Assembly (NCBI RefSeq): GCF_000423045.1
Contig: NZ_AUHF01000001.1
Span: 496,001 to 560,000, forward strand
Length of the DNA: 64,000 nucleotides
Direction: 5' to 3'
From: Christiangramia portivictoriae DSM 23547
GTDB taxonomy: Bacteria; Bacteroidota; Bacteroidia; Flavobacteriales; Flavobacteriaceae
The position numbers and the translations under genes are program-made. The notes under the pieces were generated by a model. The model saw nothing but the letters and a program-made list of their open reading frames with translations, had not been told where the DNA came from and searched no databases. This document shows, piece after piece, positions 8,352-17,142 of this stretch (position 1 is the first letter of the stretch; every line of letters starts with the position of its first letter).

Positions 8352-8966
8352 ATGAACGAAATCATAACTACTATTTTCTTTTTTATTGCCGTGATCGATC
8401 CGCTCGGGTCAGTACCGGTGTATCTGGAAGCAACTAAGAACATCCCTGAAAAGAAAAGAAAGACCGTAGCTATCAGAGCTTCCATCATAGCTTTTCTCAT
8501 ATTACTGTTCTTTATTATAGTTGGACAGCTTCTTCTTGATGGAATGGATGTTTCCCTGGATGCATTTCAGATTTCTGGAGGAGTAATCCTTTTCCTTTTT
8601 GCACTTACGATGATCTTTGGGGATGGTAAACCTGAATCTGAAAAAGGACTTATCAAAGATTACAAGCACGTGGTGATCTTTCCAGTTGCCATCCCATCTA
8701 TTGCTTCTCCAGGGGCAATTATGGCGGTAGTGTTGATGACAGATAATAATCTATATACAATACAGCAGCAGGCTGTGACCACAGCACTGGTCCTCGTAGT
8801 TATTGCCATTACCTGTATATTGTTATTAATGGCCAATCGGGTGAAAGATCATGTGGGTGAATATGGGATCACTGTGGTGAGTAAGATCATGGGATTGATT
8901 CTGGCGGCTTACGCAACCCAATCCATCCTGGCAGGATTAAGAGACTTCTTTGTAATTTTAGAATAG
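8352..8966 (+). CDS. MarC family integral membrane protein
   Basis: This 204-residue protein has six predicted membrane helices and the MarC marks near the start: FIAVIDPLGSVPVYL, later ISGGVILFLFALTMIFG, and FPVAIPSIASPGAIMAVVLM. MarC proteins sit in the inner membrane; despite the name (multiple antibiotic resistance) their function is unsettled. I use the ATG at 8352, which gives the normal MNEI N-terminus, over a TTG six codons upstream. Confidence 0.9.
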   Translation: MNEIITTIFFFIAVIDPLGSVPVYLEATKNIPEKKRKTVAIRASIIAFLILLFFIIVGQLLLDGMDVSLDAFQISGGVILFLFALTMIFGDGKPESEKGLIKDYKHVVIFPVAIPSIASPGAIMAVVLMTDNNLYTIQQQAVTTALVLVVIAITCILLLMANRVKDHVGEYGITVVSKIMGLILAAYATQSILAGLRDFFVILE

Positions 8967-8984
8967 GCTGGTTATCTGAATAAT

Positions 8985-9515
8985 ATGATAAGAAAAATAC
9001 ATACAATCAAGCTGCTTTCGGGAATGGTGTTCCTTTTGCTGATGCTACAGTCCTGTGAAGAACAAAAACAGATCAGTTCCATAGATCCAGTGAACTGGCA
9101 ATCCAGGCAAGTCAAAATTTCGCAGCAGGATTCCCTCACATCTGGAGAAACCTATCTTTCTATTTATTCTGAAATCTATAGCCAGACAGAGCATATTACG
9201 CATGATCTCACTGCTACCATCAGTATGAGGAATACCAGCAGAAGGGATACGATTTATGTTGAAAAAGCGGAGTACTATGCGACCGATGGGAAACTTATCC
9301 GGACCTATTTCGATGCTCCCATTTATATTGCGCCTCTGGAAACCATCGAAATCGTGATCGATGAAACCGATAGATCTGGTGGAACCGGTGCCAATTTTAT
9401 ATTTGACTGGAAGGCAGATCTGGCGGCAACCGAACCGGTATTTGATGCGGTAATGATTTCTACTTCCGGGCAGCAGGGACTATCTTTCACTACGCAGGGA
9501 ATTCGTACAAAATAA
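8985..9515 (+). CDS. DUF3124 lipoprotein
   Basis: The 176-residue product has a lipoprotein signal with lipobox MLQSC (Cys about 24) and then a beta-rich domain matching DUF3124 (SGETYLSIYSEIY, LTATISMRNTSRRDTIYV, APLETIEIVIDE, GGTGANFIFDW). It is expected to be anchored in the envelope. The function is unknown. It lies 18 bp after the marC-family gene on the same strand and is probably co-transcribed. Confidence 0.82.
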   Translation: MIRKIHTIKLLSGMVFLLLMLQSCEEQKQISSIDPVNWQSRQVKISQQDSLTSGETYLSIYSEIYSQTEHITHDLTATISMRNTSRRDTIYVEKAEYYATDGKLIRTYFDAPIYIAPLETIEIVIDETDRSGGTGANFIFDWKADLAATEPVFDAVMISTSGQQGLSFTTQGIRTK

Positions 9516-9692
9516 TAATAATTCCAGAAAAAAAGAGCTTCAACTCTTAACTTGATCGTTGAATACTAGTATTTTAACCAATTTTCTTTTTATTTCTCAG
9601 GATTTAATTCCTAAATTTACCATCCAAATCAGGTCTAAACCTACAAATGCCAGCCCTAATTCGCATTTATTAAGACCATAATAAATCGCGTC

Positions 9693-9899
9693 ATGAATAA
9701 AGTGAGGTTATTGGGACTGGGGATGATCATCCTTGGCATCTCCATAGGCTATCTAAGCACAAGTACAAATTTTCATTTAGTTTCAGGAATCATGCTGGGT
9801 ATCGGGATAGGATGGACTATTACCGGAAGATTTCGTCGCAAGCATGAGCATGCAATATCCGATATTGAAAATTCGAGATCTGAAGAGCAAACCGTTTGA
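9693..9899 (+). CDS. Small two-helix membrane protein, unknown
   Basis: This 68-residue product has two glycine-rich hydrophobic segments (about 4-20 and 28-45), a basic stretch GRFRRKHEH that should face the cytoplasm, and an acidic tail. I recognise no family. The composition and clean start support a real gene, but it is short and unlinked to its neighbours. Confidence 0.5.
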   Translation: MNKVRLLGLGMIILGISIGYLSTSTNFHLVSGIMLGIGIGWTITGRFRRKHEHAISDIENSRSEEQTV

Positions 9900-10076
9900 A
9901 TCCATTTGTTCAGAGAAAAAGCGTAATTCTCTTTCAATCCTTTGCTTATATTAAATATTATTAACCCAGGTCAATCAAACAGGTTAAACTATTTACAAAC
10001 CCACTAGCTAAATTTATACAGCTCTTTATCTCCTCGTATTTTTGTCTCCGAATTAAAGTGAAATCTAAAAATCACA

Positions 10077-10823
10077 ATGATGGAAGATAATATCAAAGGT
10101 AAAGTAGTAATAATAACAGGAGGTAGTAGTGGACTTGGGGAAAATACAGCCCGTCATTTGGCCTCAAAAGGAGCAAAGGTAGTTATTGCCGCTAGACGTA
10201 AAGAAAAGTTGGATGCTATTGCTGAAGATATCAGAAAAGATGGTGGAGAAGCGCTTGTAGTAGAAACTGACGTTACTAAGAGAGACGACCTGAAAAATCT
10301 AATTGAACTTAGTAAAAAAGAATATGGCAAAATTGATGTTCTTATCAATAATGCCGGATTAATGGCTATCGCACCCCTAGCTGAAAATAAAGTGGAGGAG
10401 TGGGATAAAATGATCGATATTAATGTAAAAGGGGTTCTTTACGGGATCTCCGCAGCGCTACCAGTTTTCCAGGAACAGGGATTTGGTCATTTCATAAACC
10501 TGTCTTCAGTTGCCGGAATCAAAGTATTCAGTCCTGGAGGAACCGTTTATAGCGGAACAAAATATGCGGTAAGAGCGATTTCTGATGGTTTACGTCATGA
10601 GGTTGGTGGGAACATAAGAACAACAACCATAGAACCTGGAGCTATAGATTCTGAATTAAAATATGGTTCAAGCCATGATGAAAGTTCAGAAAATGTCAAA
10701 GAATTTTATAAGCAGGCAATTCCTGGGGATTCTATCGCCAGAGCTATAGCGTATGCGATTGAGCAACCAAAAGAGGTAGACGTGAATGAGATCGTAATTA
10801 GACCTACGGTTCAGGAATTTTAG
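10077..10823 (+). CDS. Classical short-chain dehydrogenase/reductase
   Basis: This is a cytoplasmic NAD(P)-dependent oxidoreductase of 248 residues. It shows the cofactor motif TGGSSGLG (14-21), NNAG (91-94), a catalytic Ser at 143/144 (NLSS) and YSGTK with Tyr158 and Lys162. The AARR pair at 38-41 after the second strand suggests NADP rather than NAD. It resembles the YdfG/clavulanate dehydrogenase-like group, but the substrate cannot be read. Two ATG codons in a row (10077, 10080) are possible starts. It is a single gene closed by a terminator shared with the converging reductase. Confidence 0.9.
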   Translation: MMEDNIKGKVVIITGGSSGLGENTARHLASKGAKVVIAARRKEKLDAIAEDIRKDGGEALVVETDVTKRDDLKNLIELSKKEYGKIDVLINNAGLMAIAPLAENKVEEWDKMIDINVKGVLYGISAALPVFQEQGFGHFINLSSVAGIKVFSPGGTVYSGTKYAVRAISDGLRHEVGGNIRTTTIEPGAIDSELKYGSSHDESSENVKEFYKQAIPGDSIARAIAYAIEQPKEVDVNEIVIRPTVQEF

Positions 10824-10845
10824 ATCACCGCTTTATGCCGAATCA

Positions 10846-10882
10846 AAAAAAGTCCTTCAGAAGTTTCTGAAGGACTTTTTTA
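10846..10882. terminator. Bidirectional intrinsic terminator
   Basis: A perfect 10-bp stem (AGTCCTTCAG / CTGAAGGACT, 10851-10876) with loop AAGTTT is flanked by A and T runs, between the converging SDR and old-yellow-enzyme genes. Confidence 0.88.
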
Positions 10883-10903
10883 TAGTGTTAATCTTCAGGT
10901 TTT

Positions 10904-12019
10904 CTACTGAAGCACTGCAGCTCTTTCAGTTTTAACCTCGTAGTCGGTATAGCCTTTGGCTCCTCCCGAGTAAAAAGTATCCTCATCCCAGGCATCTAGT
11001 TCAACGCCCTGTTCGAATCTTTCCGCAAGATCTGGATTCGAAATGAATGGTTTTCCGAAGGCAACAAGATCTGCATCACCATCTTCAATCACCGCATTTC
11101 CTTTTTCCTTATCAAAATTCGTATTGATCATTAATGTTCCCTTGTAAATAGGTCGATAACGTTTCGCGATATCTGTTTCAGCAAAGGAAATATCAGAAAC
11201 GTCTGTAAAAGGTTCTGAAAGGTGAAGGTAAGACAGATCGTATTCGTTCAGCTTCTTGATGATATAATCGAAAGTAGGGATCGTTTCTTCATCCATAGTC
11301 ATCCCGAACAGGCCGTGCATGGAAGGATTTAAGCGAATCCCGATTCGATTTTCCGGCATTACTTCTTTCACCGCATCCAGAACATCAAAAAGAATTCTTG
11401 ATCTTTTTTTTATAGAACCGCCATATTCATCATTTCTGTGATTGGAAGTCGCATTGAAAAACTGGTGAAATAAATATCCGTTGCTGGAATGTATTTCTAC
11501 CCCGTCAAATCCTGCTTCCATAGAGTTTTTAGCGGCTTGCTTAAAATCTGCAATGGTTTGCCTGATATCTTCTGCAGTCATTTCCCTGGGTACAACCGTG
11601 TCCTTAAAACCTTCTGGTGTGAACGATTTTGAATTCGGATTGATGGGCGATGGTGCCAATGGCAACTCACCTCCATGAAAATCTGGATGTGACATTCTAC
11701 CTACATGCCATAACTGAATAAAGATCTTTCCATCAGCATTATGAACTGTTGAGGTCACGTCCTTCCAGGCTTCAACCTGTTCCTTCGTGTGAATTCCGGG
11801 TGTATTAATATATCCAACGGCATCCTTTGAAACCTGTGAACCTTCAGTAATAACTAGACCAGCGCTCGCTCTTTGCCTGTAGTATTCTGAATGGAGTTCA
11901 GGAATAGCTTTCTTTTCTGAATTGTCTGCACGACCACGGGTCATAGGAGCCATGATCACGCGATTTTTTAATTCCAGATCGCCTAATTTATATGTTTTTA
12001 ATAATGCTTGTGTACTCAT
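10904..12019 (-). CDS. Old yellow enzyme family alkene reductase
   Basis: This FMN-dependent NAD(P)H oxidoreductase of 371 residues reduces activated C=C bonds (NemA/OYE-type). The TIM-barrel marks are visible: LKNRVIMAPMTRGRAD near the N-terminus, GFDGVEIHSSNGYLFHQF with the substrate-binding His and Asn, RIGIRLNPSM, and the phosphate-binding AFGKPFISNPDLAERF near the end. The family usually has HGANGY where this has HSSNGY, keeping the two ligand residues. It is cytoplasmic and monocistronic. The physiological substrate is unknown. Confidence 0.93.
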   Translation of the reverse strand: MSTQALLKTYKLGDLELKNRVIMAPMTRGRADNSEKKAIPELHSEYYRQRASAGLVITEGSQVSKDAVGYINTPGIHTKEQVEAWKDVTSTVHNADGKIFIQLWHVGRMSHPDFHGGELPLAPSPINPNSKSFTPEGFKDTVVPREMTAEDIRQTIADFKQAAKNSMEAGFDGVEIHSSNGYLFHQFFNATSNHRNDEYGGSIKKRSRILFDVLDAVKEVMPENRIGIRLNPSMHGLFGMTMDEETIPTFDYIIKKLNEYDLSYLHLSEPFTDVSDISFAETDIAKRYRPIYKGTLMINTNFDKEKGNAVIEDGDADLVAFGKPFISNPDLAERFEQGVELDAWDEDTFYSGGAKGYTDYEVKTERAAVLQ

Positions 12020-12228
12020 AATTTAATTCTTAAAAATTGAATACAAAAGTATGGCCTGGTTGATAGAAAATAATTGACATGGAATAACAGGTTTTGTTAA
12101 AGCATGTTAAGCTGAAGGAGATTTTCTATAAGCAATTGGCGAAATTGATGGACTCAGGAATTCAGGTCAGTTTAAGGACATAATCAGGTTAGGTCTGATC
12201 ATAAAATTTTCTTCGAAAGGTGGAATAA

Positions 12229-12260
12229 AAAAAAGCTTCAGATTTCTCTGAAGCTTTTTC
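12229..12260 (-). terminator. Intrinsic terminator after tRNA-Leu
   Basis: An 8-bp stem AGCTTCAG/CTGAAGCT with a 6-base loop lies just past the 3' end of the minus-strand tRNA. On that strand it is followed by a run of eight T. Confidence 0.85.
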
Positions 12261-12264
12261 GTTG

Positions 12265-12346
12265 TGCGGGCGAGAGGACTCGAACCTCCACACCTTGCGG
12301 CACTAGATCCTAAGTCTAGCGTGTCTACCAATTCCACCACGCCCGC
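12265..12346 (-). tRNA. tRNA-Leu (anticodon TAG)
   Basis: The minus strand folds into an 82-nt class II tRNA. GCGGGCG pairs with CGCCCGC in the acceptor stem, the D-loop has AATTGGTAGAC, the anticodon loop is CTTAGGA within stem CTAGA/TCTAG (anticodon TAG, reading CUN leucine codons), a variable arm TGCCGCAAGGTG follows, and the T-arm is GAGGTTCGAGTCCTC. CCA is not encoded. The discriminator base is A. Confidence 0.97.
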
Positions 12347-12409
12347 ATTTTAAAGTTTCACAACACTTAGGACTCGTTGTGATTCCCTGCTTAATTACTT
12401 AAGCGGGTG

Positions 12410-12439
12410 CAAATATAAAGATAAGTTTCAATATTCAAA
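12410..12439 (-). promoter_or_regulatory. Bacteroidota-type promoter of tRNA-Leu
   Basis: On the minus strand, TTTG (12439-12436) is followed after exactly 18 bases by TATATTTG (12417-12410). This matches the known Bacteroidota -33 TTTG / -7 TAnnTTTG consensus. The predicted transcript starts near 12406 and has a leader of about 60 nt with two inverted repeats: 12389-12404 (GCTTAA/TTAAGC) and 12359-12381 (CACAAC/GTTGTG). Confidence 0.75.
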
Positions 12440-12627
12440 CAATCTTTCAGAAAAAAATCAAAAAAAATTCAGCGTGAATCGGACTCTCAAAACTAAACTT
12501 CTGATTTTCAGTATTGACCGTTTTAAAGATTTTTCTCGAAAATTATATCTTATGAAAACACTAAGAGCTTTGAGTGCATTTTTCCGCAGACTTCTTTATA
12601 ACTTTACCCAAACCTGAAAATTAGAAT

Positions 12628-14019
12628 ATGGATTCTATAAAAACATACCTCGAACAACATAAAGACAGATTTGTCGACGAATTAAAGGATCTACTAAAGA
12701 TCCCTTCGATCTCTGCAGATCCCGAATATAAAAATGCCATGCTAAAAACTGCGGAAGCGGTAAAGCAAAGTCTACTGGATGCTGGTTGTGATACTGCCGA
12801 AGTCGCTCCAACTCCAGGCCATCCTGTGGTTTATGCTGAAAAAATCATTAGCAAAGATCTTCCAACGGTGCTTGTATATGGCCATTATGATGTGCAGCCA
12901 CCAGATCCTCTTGATCTTTGGAATTCACCACCATTTGAGCCCGTAGTTCAAAAAACCGAAATTCATCCGGAAGGGGCAATTTTCGCTCGCGGTGCATGTG
13001 ATGATAAGGGACAAATGTACATGCATGTTAAAGCCATGGAATACATGACCAAAAATGATGAACTGCCTTGTAATGTAAAGTTCATGATTGAAGGTGAGGA
13101 AGAAGTGGGAAGTGAACACCTGGAGTGGTACATCAAGGAAAATAAGGAGAAACTTCAGAATGATGTGATCCTGATCTCAGATACGGGAATGATCTCTAAA
13201 GATACTCCATCAATTACCACCGGGCTACGCGGACTCTCTTACGTGGAAGTGGAGGTGACCGGAGCGAACCGTGACCTGCATTCAGGTCTTTACGGTGGTG
13301 CGGTAGCAAATCCTCTGAACGTTTTAAGTGAAATGATCTCTAAACTTACAGATGAGGATAATCATATTACCATTCCAGGATTTTATGATAACGTGGAAAA
13401 TCTTAGTGATGAGGAACGCTCGAAAATGGCAGAAGCGCCATTCAGTTTAGAGGAATATAAGGAAAAGCTTGATATTAAAGATGTTCATGGTGAAGAAGGC
13501 TACTCTACTTTAGAACGCGGATCCATCAGGCCAACCCTTGACGTAAATGGAATGTGGGGTGGTTATATTGGTGAAGGAGCGAAAACTGTGCTTCCATCGA
13601 AAGCTTATGCAAAAATATCCATGCGACTGGTCCCTAACCAGGATCATAAGGAAATTACCGAATTGTTTACAAAGCACTTTGAAAGTCTGGCGCCAGACAG
13701 TGTTAGAGTGAAAGTGAAACCTCACCATGGCGGCTATCCATATGTCACTCCAATAGACACGATAGGTTACCAGGCGGCCAGTGCTGCGTACGAGGAGACT
13801 TTTGGCAAAACTCCAATCCCGCAAAGAAGCGGGGGAAGTATCCCAATTGTATCCCTGTTTGAAAAGGAGCTGGATAGTAAGATAATCCTGATGGGCTTTG
13901 GACTGGATACCGACGCGATCCATTCCCCTAATGAGCACTTTGGAATATGGAATTATCTAAAAGGTATTGAAACCATCCCATGGTTTTACAAACATTTTAC
14001 TGAAATGAGTAAAAAGTAA
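12628..14019 (+). CDS. M20 family dipeptidase
   Basis: This 463-residue, probably cytoplasmic, zinc peptidase belongs to the M20 family (carnosinase/PepV-like dipeptidases). Metal and catalytic residues appear in order: GHYDVQPPD (His86, Asp88), RGACDDKG (Asp125 or 126), EGEEEVGS (catalytic and ligand Glu 158/159), ISDTGM (ligand Asp), and AIHSPNEHF near the C-terminus (ligand His). The dimerisation (lid) domain lies between, around 205-340. There is no signal peptide. It is followed 91 bp later by a dipeptidyl-peptidase III gene with its own promoter, which suggests a shared role in peptide use. Confidence 0.93.
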   Translation: MDSIKTYLEQHKDRFVDELKDLLKIPSISADPEYKNAMLKTAEAVKQSLLDAGCDTAEVAPTPGHPVVYAEKIISKDLPTVLVYGHYDVQPPDPLDLWNSPPFEPVVQKTEIHPEGAIFARGACDDKGQMYMHVKAMEYMTKNDELPCNVKFMIEGEEEVGSEHLEWYIKENKEKLQNDVILISDTGMISKDTPSITTGLRGLSYVEVEVTGANRDLHSGLYGGAVANPLNVLSEMISKLTDEDNHITIPGFYDNVENLSDEERSKMAEAPFSLEEYKEKLDIKDVHGEEGYSTLERGSIRPTLDVNGMWGGYIGEGAKTVLPSKAYAKISMRLVPNQDHKEITELFTKHFESLAPDSVRVKVKPHHGGYPYVTPIDTIGYQAASAAYEETFGKTPIPQRSGGSIPIVSLFEKELDSKIILMGFGLDTDAIHSPNEHFGIWNYLKGIETIPWFYKHFTEMSKK

Positions 14020-14083
14020 AGAATATATCAATATTTCTATATTACGGGGGATCAGGTTCGCAGAATTTGATTCCCCATTTTAG

Positions 14084-14091
14084 TATATTTG
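14084..14091 (+). promoter_or_regulatory. -7 promoter element of the dipeptidyl-peptidase III gene
   Basis: TATATTTG matches TAnnTTTG exactly and predicts a start about 16 nt before the ATG. A TTTG lies upstream at 14066-14069, but the 14-base spacing is short, so the -33 element is uncertain. Confidence 0.45.
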
Positions 14092-14110
14092 CCGCACTAA
14101 AATTATTTTC

Positions 14111-16189
14111 ATGAATAAAATATTAAGTACCTGCCTTCTTGCATCAGCTTTGACTTTTGTTTCCTGTAATGAGGACAAGAAAAATGCAGATAAGGATGAG
14201 CAGCAGGAGATCGCGATGAACTCAGATTTTGAGGTAAACGTAGATGAATTTGCAGATATTAAAGTACTGCGCTACCAGATCCCGGGTTGGGAAAATTTAA
14301 GTCTGAAAGAGCAGAAGTTAGTGTATTATCTTACCCAGGCAGGTCTTGCCGGTAGAGATATTATGTGGGATCAGAATTACCGCCATAACCTGGAAATTCG
14401 TGAAGCCCTGGAAAATATTTATACCAATTATGAAGGCGACCAGTCTTCAGAGGAATGGAACTCGTTTGAAACTTACCTAAAAAGAGTATGGTTCTCGAAC
14501 GGGATTCACCATCATTATTCCAACGCGAAGATCAAGCCTGAATTCAGCAAAGAGTATTTCGATACGCTATTGAAGGAAACAAATACTGAACTTACCGGGG
14601 AAGCTTATGACGTGATCTTTAATGATAAGGATGCGAAAAAGGTCAACCTAAATGAAGCTGAAGGTTTGCTGGAAGGTTCTGCCATCAATTTTTATGGTCC
14701 AGATGTAACTGCTGCAGAAGTGGATGCCTTCTACGCGAAAAAGAAATCTCCAAATCCTGATAGACCACTTTCTTACGGACTTAACTCCAAGCTTGTAAAG
14801 GAGAATGGACAGCTGGTTGAAAAAGTTTATAAAAGTGGCGGTCTTTACGGCGAAGCGATCGACGAAATCATCAAATGGCTGGAAAAAGCCAAAGGTGTTG
14901 CTGAAAACGAGAAGCAGGCAAACGCTTTGGGTCTTTTGATCGACTACTATACTACCGGAGATCTTAAAACCTGGGATGATTATAATGTTGCCTGGGTTGA
15001 AGCTACTGAAGGTAACATTGACTACATCAACAGTTTTATTGAAGTGTATAATGATCCAAAAGGTTACAGAGGATCTTATGAGAACATCGTGCAGATCAAG
15101 GATTTTGATATGTCCAAAAAGATGAGCGTTCTTGAGAAAGATGTGCAGTGGTTCGAGGACAACTCGCCAATCATGGATGAGCATAAAAAGGATTCTGTTG
15201 TAGGAGTAACTTATAAAACAGTGATCGTTGCTGGTGAAGCCGGGGATGCATCTCCAAGTACGCCAATAGGTGTAAACCTTCCCAATGCGAACTGGATTCG
15301 CAAAGAGCATGGAAGCAAATCTGTTTCTTTAGGGAACATCATTTCTGCTTATGAAAGCGCCGGTGGATCAGACAAACTGAAGGAATTTGCACATGATGAA
15401 GAAGAGGTGCAACTTTCTGAACAATACGGGAAAGAGGCTGATAAGCTGCATACTGCATTGCATGAAGTAGTGGGTCATGCTTCAGGACAAATGAATGCGG
15501 GTGTTGGCGAAACCAAGGAAACGTTGAAAAACTATGCATCCACACTTGAAGAAGGTCGTGCAGATCTTGTTGGATTGTATTACCTGATGGATCCAAAACT
15601 GGAAGAACTTGGACTTACAGATGATTCTGAAAAATTGGGGAAAGCTGCTTACAACGATTATATTCGTAATGGATTGATGACGCAGTTGGTTAGAATCGAG
15701 CCAGGTCAGGATATCGAAGAAGCTCATATGCGTAACAGGCAATGGGTGAGTAAATGGGTTTACGAAAAAGGTAAGGAAGATGGAGTTATTGAAAAAGTTG
15801 AAAAAGATGGTAAGATCTATTTCGATATCAAGGACTACCAGAAGCTGCGTTCTCTGTTCGGAGATCTGCTGAAGGAAACTCAGAGAATCAAGTCTGAAGG
15901 TGATTTCCAGGCGGCAAAAGACCTCGTGGAAAACTACGGTGTAAAAGTAGACCAGGATATTCACAAACAGGTACTGGACAGAAATTCAAAATTTAAGTCG
16001 GCTCCATATAGCGGATTTGTAAATCCTGTTTTGGTTGCTGAAATGGATGAGAATGATGAAATCGTTTCCATCAAAGTAACCCAGCCAAGATCTTTTGAAG
16101 AGCAGATGCTGGACTATTCTGAAAACTATAGTTTTCTGACTGAAAAGAAAGTGAAGAAAGAAAAAGAAGCTGCTAAAACTGAAGAATAG
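14111..16189 (+). CDS. M49 dipeptidyl-peptidase III family lipoprotein
   Basis: This zinc peptidase of the M49 family removes dipeptides from peptide N-termini. Its 692 residues contain the family-specific HEVVGH (451-456, an HExxGH rather than HExxH motif) and EEGRAD (480-485), which supply His451, His456 and Glu480 as zinc ligands. The N-terminus is a lipoprotein signal with lipobox TFVSC (Cys about 20), so the enzyme is exported, unlike the cytosolic eukaryotic enzymes. Length agrees with bacterial M49 members. Some databases mislabel relatives as dihydrofolate reductase. It follows an M20 dipeptidase and has a terminator just after it. Confidence 0.93.
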   Translation: MNKILSTCLLASALTFVSCNEDKKNADKDEQQEIAMNSDFEVNVDEFADIKVLRYQIPGWENLSLKEQKLVYYLTQAGLAGRDIMWDQNYRHNLEIREALENIYTNYEGDQSSEEWNSFETYLKRVWFSNGIHHHYSNAKIKPEFSKEYFDTLLKETNTELTGEAYDVIFNDKDAKKVNLNEAEGLLEGSAINFYGPDVTAAEVDAFYAKKKSPNPDRPLSYGLNSKLVKENGQLVEKVYKSGGLYGEAIDEIIKWLEKAKGVAENEKQANALGLLIDYYTTGDLKTWDDYNVAWVEATEGNIDYINSFIEVYNDPKGYRGSYENIVQIKDFDMSKKMSVLEKDVQWFEDNSPIMDEHKKDSVVGVTYKTVIVAGEAGDASPSTPIGVNLPNANWIRKEHGSKSVSLGNIISAYESAGGSDKLKEFAHDEEEVQLSEQYGKEADKLHTALHEVVGHASGQMNAGVGETKETLKNYASTLEEGRADLVGLYYLMDPKLEELGLTDDSEKLGKAAYNDYIRNGLMTQLVRIEPGQDIEEAHMRNRQWVSKWVYEKGKEDGVIEKVEKDGKIYFDIKDYQKLRSLFGDLLKETQRIKSEGDFQAAKDLVENYGVKVDQDIHKQVLDRNSKFKSAPYSGFVNPVLVAEMDENDEIVSIKVTQPRSFEEQMLDYSENYSFLTEKKVKKEKEAAKTEE

Positions 16190-16208
16190 TTAGTAGCAGA
16201 ATTATAGA

Positions 16209-16239
16209 AAAAAAAGCGGCCAGATGGCCGCTTTTTTTT
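16209..16239. terminator. Bidirectional intrinsic terminator
   Basis: A GC-rich stem AAGCGGCC/GGCCGCTT with loop AGAT is flanked by runs of eight or more A and T, between the converging peptidase and VF530 genes. Confidence 0.9.
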
Positions 16240-16251
16240 GTGAGTCTATTT

Positions 16252-16482
16252 TTATTTGAAGTTTGTCTTAAGGTACAAACGCTCCACTTTTTCTCTTGCC
16301 CAGAGTTCTTTCCGAAGAAATTTTAAACTGGACTTTTTGGTAGGATTGGATTTGAAGCAATTGATGTTAATCCTTTCTGCAAGCCCATCCCAACCGTAGT
16401 GATCATGCAGGTCATCTAAGATATCTGCAAGTTTGATCCCGTGTAAAGGATTGTTGGGCTGTGTGTTCTTTTTATTTTCCAT
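16252..16482 (-). CDS. VF530 family DNA-binding protein
   Basis: This small cytoplasmic protein of 76 residues closely matches the VF530 (DUF2132) family: [36 protein letters not shown] and [18 protein letters not shown]. Family members are reported to bind DNA; a precise role is not known. It lies 5 bp downstream of the PhnA-like gene and is probably translated from the same mRNA. Confidence 0.92.
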   Translation of the reverse strand: MENKKNTQPNNPLHGIKLADILDDLHDHYGWDGLAERININCFKSNPTKKSSLKFLRKELWAREKVERLYLKTNFK

Positions 16483-16487
16483 GTAGA

Positions 16488-17063
16488 TCAGGTTTTCTTT
16501 ACGAACTTGGTTAGCAAAACGATTTGCTGTCCTTCCACTTTACCTTCAATTTGCTCGGCATTATCATGCACAAGAGAAATTCTTCGAACCGCAGTTCCTC
16601 TTTTCGCCGTAAGACTGCTACCCTTTACGTTTAGATCCTTGATAAGTACAACACTGTCACCTGCTTCCAGAATCACCCCGTTACTATCCTTATGAACCAG
16701 CTGAGGTTCGGCATCTGTACTAGTAACACCTGCCTTGGCCCAGTTTTTCAACTCATCATCCATATACATCATATCGAGCAGGTCCTGTGGCCAGCCTTCA
16801 GACTTCAGCCTGTTCAGCATTCTCCACGAAATAACCTGTACGGCTGGTATCGTACTCCACATACTGTCGTTAAGACAACGCCAGTGATTTGGTTCTACTT
16901 TTTCAGGATCTTCTATCTGCGATGTACAGTTCTGGCAGATCAGGATCTCTGCTTCCTGGTCTTCTGGAGCTTCAGAAACTGTATATACATTCAGGTGTTC
17001 AGTTTGACCACACAACTCACAGGTAGCATCACTGCGTTCTCTTAATTTATCTTCAGAAATCAT
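16488..17063 (-). CDS. PhnA domain protein
   Basis: The 191-residue protein has an N-terminal zinc ribbon (CELC at 15-18, CQNC at 43-46) and a C-terminal PhnA domain ([29 protein letters not shown]). Despite its name, PhnA/YjdM is not needed for phosphonate breakdown and its role is unclear. I chose the ATG at 17063, directly preceded by AAGGAA, because the longer frame begins with TTG and adds eight atypical residues. It precedes the VF530 gene with a 5-bp gap. Confidence 0.88.
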   Translation of the reverse strand: MISEDKLRERSDATCELCGQTEHLNVYTVSEAPEDQEAEILICQNCTSQIEDPEKVEPNHWRCLNDSMWSTIPAVQVISWRMLNRLKSEGWPQDLLDMMYMDDELKNWAKAGVTSTDAEPQLVHKDSNGVILEAGDSVVLIKDLNVKGSSLTAKRGTAVRRISLVHDNAEQIEGKVEGQQIVLLTKFVKKT

Positions 17064-17142
17064 TTCCTTGCATTTTTTGAGATGCAAAGGTAGTTCAAAG
17101 CTTTGCTTTTTTACGACTTTCCGGCTTTTTCAATAAATAGAT

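Noticed and set aside
12085-12180. Plus-strand stretch encoding KEIFYKQLAKLMDSGIQV before the tRNA-Leu terminator
   Set aside because: Looks somewhat protein-like but has only a TTG start, 29 codons and no ribosome-binding signal; not enough to call a gene or remnant.
14648-15310. Minus-strand frame of 220 codons inside the dipeptidyl-peptidase III gene
   Set aside because: Long but antisense to a clear M49 peptidase; it arises from codon bias of the real gene.
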